Of a stretch of 43,573 nucleotides of DNA, positions 38,459 through 43,573 are shown in pieces. The stretch spans positions 1 to 43,573 of the forward strand of contig JAZRLQ010000084.1 of assembly GCA_045646925.1 (NCBI GenBank), given 5' to 3'. Both the position numbers and the translations under genes were made by a program. Within the stretch, counting starts at the first letter, position 1, and every line of letters starts with the position of its first letter. The notes beneath the pieces are model-generated. The model saw only the letters and a list, made by a program, of their open reading frames with translations, was not told the DNA's origin and did no database searches. This stretch comes from QALR01 sp045646925 (lineage in GTDB: Bacteria; Bacillota; Clostridia; Oscillospirales; CAG-272).

Positions 38459-38476
38459 TAGTCGTTGTGAACTATA

Positions 38477-38752
38477 TTACTGTTGTTTCATTTCAGCATA
38501 GCAGTCGCTGCAATAAACAGGTCTGTCATTGCTGGGCTGGAAAGGAACTTTAGCTTCCTTGCCGCAACGAGCGCAAGTGGTGGAGAAAAGTTCTCTTGCG
38601 GGCTTGCCGGAATTCTTCTTAGCGGCACGGCAGGATTTGCATCTCAGGGGTTCGTGCTGAAAACCTTTTTCTGCGTAGAATTCCTGTTCGCCTGCGGTGA
38701 ATACGAATTCGTTGCCGCAATCCTTGCATACCAATGTCTTGTCCTGATACAT
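38477..38752 (-). CDS. Small double zinc-ribbon protein
   Basis: A 91-residue protein with two zinc-binding modules. The first, VCKDCG...CKSC with EFVFTAGEQEFYAEKGF between, is the zf-trcl type (PF13451). The second, CARCG...CSDC with KVPFQPSNDRPVYC, is the CxxC-ribbon seen next to it in many clostridia. It is abundant in the phylum and of unknown function; nucleic-acid or stress roles have been guessed. It lies downstream of the sigma-factor gene on the same strand with a 204-base gap that carries no clear promoter, so it may be read through from there. Confidence 0.88.
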   Translation of the reverse strand: MYQDKTLVCKDCGNEFVFTAGEQEFYAEKGFQHEPLRCKSCRAAKKNSGKPARELFSTTCARCGKEAKVPFQPSNDRPVYCSDCYAEMKQQ

Positions 38753-38956
38753 TTGTGTTTACCTCGCTTTGATAAATAGGTTAAAAATTTTCGCCCTAAG
38801 CCGGATTCCGACCGACACCTTTGAAAACAACGCTCTGTGATTAAGCTATTTGGGCATAAACAAAACAAACTTAACGGATTAAATTTGCTTTCTATATTGA
38901 TCCCCGAAGGGAAAATACAGCAATGATTTTCTGATACCATGAACGGTTTTTGCCGT
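38753..38956. other. Gap between sigma factor and zinc-ribbon genes
   Basis: No ORF, no consensus promoter and no long terminator is visible. A short CCCTTCGGGG hairpin (UUCG tetraloop) lies near 38911-38921. The stretch may be an mRNA leader of the zinc-ribbon gene. Confidence 0.4.
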
Positions 38957-39514
38957 TTATATAAGTTTCCGTAACTTTGCTTTGATTCTGTGAAGGGCGT
39001 TGTCGATGGATTTTTTCGGTTTGGCGAGTGTGTCCGCCATATCCGTATAGGACATATCACCGATGTAGAGAGCGAATACGGATTTTTCGAAATCCGTCAG
39101 TGCCTCGTCGATTCTTCGATTCAGATGGCAAAGAGATTCTTTACTGATGATGAGTTGTTCCGGGGTATCAAAATCGGGCTCATCCCAATCATTTTCTCTC
39201 TCCTCGAGAGATACCGGAATATCGTTTTCAAGAAAACAGCGTACGTATGAAAGTATCTTGTTCCGAATGCAGACCTTCGCATAAGCGCCGAACGTGACGT
39301 CCTGATCGGGTTCGTATGTGAGAGAAGCATGATAGAGAGCGATCGTTGCTTCTTGTCTCACGTCGTCGATCTCCGACTCGGAAATACCGTAACGATTGCA
39401 GAAGCTTTTCGTCATGCTATCGATCAGAGGTACGTAGAGCGCGTAGATCGCCTCGAAGGAGAACGGCTTGCCGCTTCTCACGTTTTCAAGAAGAATATCA
39501 AGTTCGGAATGCAC
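38957..39514 (-). CDS. Sigma-70-family factor, SigH-like
   Basis: A 185-residue RNA polymerase sigma factor. Region 2 is visible at residues 20-95 (EAIYALYVPLIDSMTKSF, the DDVRQEATIALYHA promoter-melting and core-binding helix, then FGAYAKVCIRNKILSYVR), and region 4 at 130-185 (LTDFEKSVFALYIGDMSYTD, then PKKSIDNALHRIKAKL). The organisation resembles SigH/Spo0H-type and Sig30 factors rather than ECF sigma factors; no anti-sigma gene is adjacent. The start is GTG at 39514 with only a weak ribosome site, so expression may be limited at translation. It has a near-consensus promoter at 39561-39588. Confidence 0.85.
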   Translation of the reverse strand: MHSELDILLENVRSGKPFSFEAIYALYVPLIDSMTKSFCNRYGISESEIDDVRQEATIALYHASLTYEPDQDVTFGAYAKVCIRNKILSYVRCFLENDIPVSLEERENDWDEPDFDTPEQLIISKESLCHLNRRIDEALTDFEKSVFALYIGDMSYTDMADTLAKPKKSIDNALHRIKAKLRKLI

Positions 39515-39560
39515 GGGATCACAACTTTCAAAAAAATTAACACTGTTCAGATACGCAAAT

Positions 39561-39588
39561 ATTATAACACAAAATAATGAATTGTCAA
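39561..39588 (-). promoter_or_regulatory. Promoter of the SigH-like gene
   Basis: Minus strand TTGACA (39583-39588), 16 bases, TATAAT (39561-39566). Confidence 0.85.
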
Positions 39589-39657
39589 GGTGATTTTAAA
39601 AGAAAATAGAAAAAATTACGAATATTACTGAAACAATAGATAGCGCATTGTGTAATT

Positions 39658-40863
39658 TTAACAATTTTTCCAAACAACGAGGAATAACGCGTGCAAAATT
39701 AAAGAAAGCGTGTACGCCACGGCGAAGGTGCGGAAAAGGAGCTTGCGCGCCTGTCTTGATTTTCCTTTACGCGTGATCGTGAGCAGCAGCGGCGCGCACG
39801 GCGCGTAAAACATGGAAAATGCGGTAAACGAGACGGCGCCGGCGGGTGTGACAAGGGTGGAAAGATCGTTTTTCGTCAGCAGACGGAAGACGCCGATCAT
39901 ATTTTCCTTTGCAAAAAAGCCGAAGATCAACGCCGCCGCCATTTCTCCTCTGCCAAACCCGAGTGGACGAAAGATCACGGCAATCTTCTCCGCCGCGAGA
40001 TACAGAATGCTCTCTGCCGCATTCTCCGTCGGACATAGGGACGGCGTCATCATGGCGAGCAGGGAAAAGATCGAAGCGGAAAGCAAAACGGCAATTCCAG
40101 CTCGGACGATGTATTCGCGGCTCTTTTCCGTGATCTCGGAAATCAGACGGCGCGGATTCGGAAGGCGGTACTCCGGCAAAGAAAGGACGAGAGGCGGCGC
40201 GGCGCATTTATGACGAGGGGCGGTGACGAGAGCCAGAAAAACGAGCGCGAGCGACAGAGAGAGGATGAAGAGGGAAAAAAGGATCTTTCCGTCGGGGAAA
40301 AACGAATCCGCCAGAAACAGAAGGACGGGTAGTCTCGCGTTGCAAGGCACGAACGGCAACGCGCGCAAAACGACGTTTTCTTCGGAATCGCAATCGCATA
40401 CGCAGACCGAGGACACGGCGCAGCCGTATCCGAGTATCAGAGGCAGAACGGCTTTTCCGGAAAGACCGAAAGCGCGGAAAAATCGATCCGTTACGAATAC
40501 CGCGCGCGACAGATAACCGCAATCGTCAAGCGCCCGTATGAGAAGAAAAAAGATGACCGTTTGCGGAAGAAACGCGGCGGCGGATGCGAACGCCTCGTAT
40601 ATGCCGTCGATCAGATATCGGACGGCAAGCTCTGACGCGCCGAGGCGCGTAAGGGCGAGCGAGGCTATGTCTCCCCATTGCGACAGAACCGCGTACAAAA
40701 TACGCTCCAGCGCCTTTCCGATCCCGCCGAACGAGAGAAAAAAGACGATCGACAGAACCGCGAAAAAGAAAGGCATCCCGAAAACGGGGCGGCAGAGAAA
40801 ACGGTCGACGTATTGGGAGAGAGATGGGGGATTCTTTTTTGTTCCGTATTCTGATCGTTGCAT
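39658..40863 (-). CDS. FeoB-type permease domain lacking the GTPase
   Basis: A 401-residue membrane protein that corresponds to the transmembrane half of FeoB only. It begins with DRFLCRPVFGMPFFFAV (FeoB: DR-hydrophobic-G-P-F), continues with AFLPQTVIFFLLIRALDDCGYLSRA and FGLSGKAVLPLILGYGC (Cys148), then PCNARLPV (Cys174), the two Gate-type blocks of ferrous iron transporters. The usual GTPase with G1-G4 motifs is absent, no FeoA gene is nearby, and an extra CVCDCD cluster (Cys154, 156, 158) replaces the usual charged loop. It may carry a different divalent metal or another solute. The start at 40863 has no strong ribosome site; the next Met (residue 30) would remove the first part of the domain, so I keep the longer form. 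Confidence 0.8.
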   Translation of the reverse strand: MQRSEYGTKKNPPSLSQYVDRFLCRPVFGMPFFFAVLSIVFFLSFGGIGKALERILYAVLSQWGDIASLALTRLGASELAVRYLIDGIYEAFASAAAFLPQTVIFFLLIRALDDCGYLSRAVFVTDRFFRAFGLSGKAVLPLILGYGCAVSSVCVCDCDSEENVVLRALPFVPCNARLPVLLFLADSFFPDGKILFSLFILSLSLALVFLALVTAPRHKCAAPPLVLSLPEYRLPNPRRLISEITEKSREYIVRAGIAVLLSASIFSLLAMMTPSLCPTENAAESILYLAAEKIAVIFRPLGFGRGEMAAALIFGFFAKENMIGVFRLLTKNDLSTLVTPAGAVSFTAFSMFYAPCAPLLLTITRKGKSRQARKLLFRTFAVAYTLSLILHALFLVVWKNC

Positions 40864-41009
40864 GATTTCTGAAGATGGATCGATGGATTTTCGTTTGATG
40901 GAGGTTACGCTTTATATTTATGAAGAGCTCGGACAAAATATGCCGATCCGCAGAAATTACGCGTTGGATAAAAAAGATTCGGGGAAAATAAAAAAATGCG
41001 ATTTTTGGG

Positions 41010-41039
41010 TAGACATTTGCCTCCCAGATGATGTATAAT
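41010..41039 (+). promoter_or_regulatory. Promoter of glgB
   Basis: TAGACA (41010-41015), 18 bases, TATAAT (41034-41039), 60 bases before the ATG. Confidence 0.6.
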
Positions 41040-41098
41040 TATAATAATAGTATTAATGATGAAAGAAACCCGCTGAAGCTTTCGGAAAGGAAAAAGAA

Positions 41099-43075
41099 AT
41101 GTACAAGGTTTTGGAATTGAATCCTTATTTATATCCGTACCAATCTTACATTGATCGCCGTATGGCTTTGTATCGTCAGACGAGAGAATGGCTCGTGTCT
41201 GACGGCGAAAAGCTGTCGTCCATCGCCGATATGCACGAATATTACGGCATTCACCGCGCAGACGGCGGTTGGTATTATCGCGAATGGGCGCCTTCCGCCT
41301 GCCAGCTCTATCTGGAAGGCGATTTCAATGATTGGAACAAGACGAGCCATCCGCTCAAGCGCCTCGGCGACGGAACGTGGGAGATCTTTCTTCCGGGCGA
41401 GGATGCGCTGTGGGATGGATGTAACGTGAAAACGGTCGTGGATACCTTCTACGACAGAAAAGAAAGACTTCCGATCTTCACGCGCTACGCAACGCAGAAT
41501 CCCGATACGTTCGTATGGTGCGCGACCATCTGCGACGAAAAGAAATTCGTCTGGACGGACGCCGACTTCAAGGGCGAGGACACGCTTTTCATTTACGAAG
41601 CGCACACGGGGATGGCGCAGGAGGACGAGAAGGTTTCCTCCTATCGCGAATTCACAGAAAAGATCCTGCCCCGTATCAAAAAGGCGGGCTACAATACGCT
41701 TCAGCTGATGGCGGTCATGGAGCATCCGTATTACGGAAGCTTCGGCTATCAGGTGTCCAATTTCTTCGCGCCCTCTTCCCGATTCGGTACGCCGAACGAT
41801 CTGCGTGAGCTGATCAATACCGCGCACAGTATGGGCATCCGCGTTCTGCTCGATCTCGTGCATTCCCACGCCGTGAAGAACCACGCCGAAGGCATCAATA
41901 TGTTCGACGGAACCGTATGGCAGTTCTTCTACGACGGTATGAAGGGCGAGCATCCTGCGTGGGACACGAAATGTTTCGATTACGGCAGAGACGGCGTGCT
42001 TCGATTCCTTCTTTCGAATTTGAAATATTGGCTGACGGAGTATCATTTCGACGGCTTCCGCTTCGACGGAATCACATCGATGATCTATCACGATCACGGT
42101 CTTGGCGTCAGCTTCGATTCTCCCGAAAAGTACTTCTCCGAAAATACGCACGAAGAGGCGATCACCTATCTTCAGCTCGCAAACGAGATGATCCGCGAGA
42201 TCAAGCCGAACGCGATCACCGTCGCAGAGGATATGTCGGGTATGCCCGGTATGTGTCTGCCGATCGAAGAAGGCGGCATCGGCTTCGATTACCGACTCGG
42301 TATGGGACTTCCCGATCTCTGGATCCGTATGGCAGCGCAGAAGGATCCGTTCAAATGGGACGTCGGCAAGATGTGGTTTGAAATGATCCTGCGCCGCAAG
42401 GGTGAAAAGACGATCGCTTACGTGGAGAGCCACGATCAGGCTCTCGTCGGTGATCAGACGATGATCTTCCGTCTCGCTGAAAAGGGAATGTATACCGATA
42501 TGTCCGCGGAGATACACAACCGAACGATCGACAGAGCCGTCGCCATGCACAAAATGACGAAGCTTCTCACGGCTGCCGCCGGCGGCGAGGGCTATCTGAA
42601 TTTCATGGGCAACGAATTCGGCCATCCCGAATGGATCGATTTTCCGCGCGAGGATAACGGGCTCAGCTACAAATATTGCAGACGTCAGTGGAGCTTGCAG
42701 GACAATCCCTTCCTCAAATATAAGCGCCTCGGCGATTTCGACAGAGATATGGTGAACCTTCTCAAATCTTCCGGTATCTACGAGCAGTTTATCCCCGATC
42801 AGACGTATTACGACGAAACGAAGAAGCTTCTCGCGTTCTGTCGAAACGGCTATCTCTTCGCGCTCAATTTCCATCCTCTGAACACGTATACGAAGATATC
42901 CGTTCCGATTCCCGACGAGTCCGAATACGAGCTCGTTCTGTCCTCGGATGATGAAAAATACGGTGGCTTCGGACGTTATTGCCATGCGCTCTGCAAACCC
43001 GTGACCGAAAACGGCGTTTCGCATATCGATCTCGTTTTGCCTTCGCAGACCGCGATCATTCTCAAAGCAAAATAA
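41099..43075 (+). CDS. glgB: 1,4-alpha-glucan branching enzyme, eukaryote-type (GH13_8-like)
   Basis: Makes alpha-1,6 branches in glycogen, acting on linear alpha-glucan in the cytosol. The 658 residues contain a CBM48-like N-terminal domain (WAPSACQLYLEGDFNDWN near residue 65), the GH13 barrel with nucleophile Asp323 (FRFDGIT), acid/base Glu377 (TVAEDMSG) and His445-Asp446 (ESHDQ), and a C-terminal beta-domain. The segment GNEFGHPEWIDFPRED followed by YCRRQW is the hallmark of the eukaryotic/GH13_8 type rather than the E. coli GlgB. It stands alone without glgC, glgA or glgP in the window. AAAGGA precedes the ATG and a strong terminator follows. Confidence 0.93.
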   Translation: MYKVLELNPYLYPYQSYIDRRMALYRQTREWLVSDGEKLSSIADMHEYYGIHRADGGWYYREWAPSACQLYLEGDFNDWNKTSHPLKRLGDGTWEIFLPGEDALWDGCNVKTVVDTFYDRKERLPIFTRYATQNPDTFVWCATICDEKKFVWTDADFKGEDTLFIYEAHTGMAQEDEKVSSYREFTEKILPRIKKAGYNTLQLMAVMEHPYYGSFGYQVSNFFAPSSRFGTPNDLRELINTAHSMGIRVLLDLVHSHAVKNHAEGINMFDGTVWQFFYDGMKGEHPAWDTKCFDYGRDGVLRFLLSNLKYWLTEYHFDGFRFDGITSMIYHDHGLGVSFDSPEKYFSENTHEEAITYLQLANEMIREIKPNAITVAEDMSGMPGMCLPIEEGGIGFDYRLGMGLPDLWIRMAAQKDPFKWDVGKMWFEMILRRKGEKTIAYVESHDQALVGDQTMIFRLAEKGMYTDMSAEIHNRTIDRAVAMHKMTKLLTAAAGGEGYLNFMGNEFGHPEWIDFPREDNGLSYKYCRRQWSLQDNPFLKYKRLGDFDRDMVNLLKSSGIYEQFIPDQTYYDETKKLLAFCRNGYLFALNFHPLNTYTKISVPIPDESEYELVLSSDDEKYGGFGRYCHALCKPVTENGVSHIDLVLPSQTAIILKAK

Positions 43076-43079
43076 AGCA

Positions 43080-43115
43080 AAGCCTCCTTTGCCGAATGCA
43101 AAGGAGGCTTTTTTT
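43080..43115. terminator. Terminator after glgB
   Basis: AAGCCTCCTTTGC (43080-43092) pairs with GCAAAGGAGGCTT (43098-43110), T7 tail; also usable for the convergent minus-strand gene. Confidence 0.95.
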
Positions 43116-43555
43116 CAGCGGTGCTTGAGGGGCTTGTGCCGAGGCATTTTCGGCTCGGAGGCGGAAACGCCGCACACGCCCGCTATCGCGGAAACGAGAA
43201 GAAGCGCGGGCGCGCAGATCACGAACAGAGACGTTTTTATTTTCAGTGAAAGAACGCAGGCGAGCACGACGAGGAGTAGGATCAGTGTCAGTGCGGACAG
43301 AAGCCCGCAGAGAAGTCCGCTTTTCCCATGCAGACGCGCGGAAAGATGAGCGCCTGCCGCCGCGGAAACGAAAAGACAGACGAGCGCAAAGACGGGGACG
43401 AAGCGGAGCGGGTCGGAGAGCGAAAGCGCGGGAATGCACGCGAGCGCAAGCAAAGCCATGCCGAGAACCGTGGAGAAGGCGGCTCCCGAAAGAACGGCGG
43501 CGGAAAAGCCGAGCTCTTTTTTCGGTTTGCGGCGCGAAGGATGATGCTTTTTCAT
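43115..43555 (-). CDS. Small four-TM protein, TIGR04086-like
   Basis: A 146-residue protein with a basic N-terminal tail (KKHHPSRRKPKKE) and four hydrophobic spans (about residues 18-45, 50-70, 78-103 and 108-130). The Ala/Gly-rich pattern, with a GAHLSARLHGKSGLLCGLL segment between spans 2 and 3, resembles the TIGR04086/DUF3792 family of Bacillota, whose function is unknown. The ATG follows GGAGGT by nine bases. Its upstream region is at the window edge, so the promoter is not seen. Confidence 0.7.
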   Translation of the reverse strand: MKKHHPSRRKPKKELGFSAAVLSGAAFSTVLGMALLALACIPALSLSDPLRFVPVFALVCLFVSAAAGAHLSARLHGKSGLLCGLLSALTLILLLVVLACVLSLKIKTSLFVICAPALLLVSAIAGVCGVSASEPKMPRHKPLKHR

Positions 43556-43573
43556 AAAAAATTACCTCCGTAA

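Noticed and set aside
40862..41038. A 58-codon plus-strand frame upstream of glgB
   Set aside because: It starts across the feoB-like start codon, has no ribosome site, and its stop overlaps the -10 of the glgB promoter. The translation is not obviously artefactual, so a remnant gene is possible but unsupported.
41129..43024. A 631-codon minus-strand ORF opposite glgB
   Set aside because: glgB has all catalytic residues, promoter and terminator on the plus strand; the antisense frame has no ribosome site or recognisable domain.
1..43573. CRISPR arrays, transposases, integrases or phage genes
   Set aside because: I saw no spaced direct repeats of CRISPR type and no ORF with a transposase, recombinase, terminase or capsid pattern anywhere in the window.

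Overview
The window reads as a chromosomal segment of an anaerobic, gut-type Clostridia bacterium (Bacillota), most likely an uncultured lineage. The reasons are Gram-positive style gene modules (a YxlE/F/G-like ABC module, SpoVT/AbrB and SigH-like regulators, lipoproteins with lipoboxes), strong AGGAGG ribosome sites, near-consensus TTGACA-17-TATAAT promoters in front of most transcription units, and short rho-independent terminators with U-tracts. I cannot place it to family from sequence alone. Most genes are of medium GC content; one stretch (about 4980-6850) is visibly more AT-rich.

Layout. 1-2525: end of a leucine operon (leuC partial, leuD, leuB). 2624-6766: an 8-TM membrane protein, a BspA-type leucine-rich-repeat protein and an AT-rich pair (4-TM protein plus XRE/TPR regulator). 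6942-9973: aspartate kinase, an alpha/beta hydrolase and an ECF-transporter S component. 10062-10310: tRNA-Leu(UAG) followed by an array of small hairpins inside a 12-bp inverted repeat. 10380-12290: an apparently N-truncated Cthe_2159-like carbohydrate-binding protein, with an anchored SASA-type esterase divergent from it. 12341-14952: a four-gene operon of a membrane-anchored MerR regulator with a zinc ribbon, a PLDc_N protein, an ABC ATPase and an ABC permease. 15188-18582: a DUF4091 glycosidase-like protein, then an overlapping pair of TMEM164/YwaF-like and TMEM86/YhhN-like membrane proteins. 18697-19374: RNHCP protein and an AbrB-zinc-ribbon regulator. 19604-19720: a promoter plus terminator unit without a convincing gene, a candidate small RNA.

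19833-25563 (minus strand): a large Ig-like-repeat surface protein, rpiB, tsaB, tsaE, a cysteine desulfurase and a lipoprotein. 25824-28356: a tyrosine phenol-lyase/tryptophanase-family enzyme with a divergent LysR regulator over a palindrome-rich promoter region. 28417-32953: a large lipoprotein co-directional with the CCA-adding enzyme, a metallophosphoesterase and a GNAT acetyltransferase. 33067-35108: a GlmU-C-like left-handed beta-helix protein and glmM. 35184-35641: divergent tRNA-Glu(CUC) and tRNA-Val(GAC). 35874-38255: a tandem PII-like protein downstream of a fused double-DUF1538 transporter. 38477-39514: zinc-ribbon protein and SigH-like sigma factor. 39658-43555: a FeoB-type permease with no GTPase domain, a eukaryote-type glycogen branching enzyme and a small 4-TM protein.

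The content is a mosaic of housekeeping units (leucine and aspartate-family amino acids, tRNA maturation and t6A modification, cell-wall precursor supply, glycogen) and membrane or surface modules that probably sense or remodel the envelope. The best candidates for undescribed biology are the small-RNA unit, the hairpin-array element, the paired plasmalogen-enzyme-like membrane proteins, the PII-coupled DUF1538 transporter, the G-domain-less FeoB and the divergent beta-eliminating lyase.
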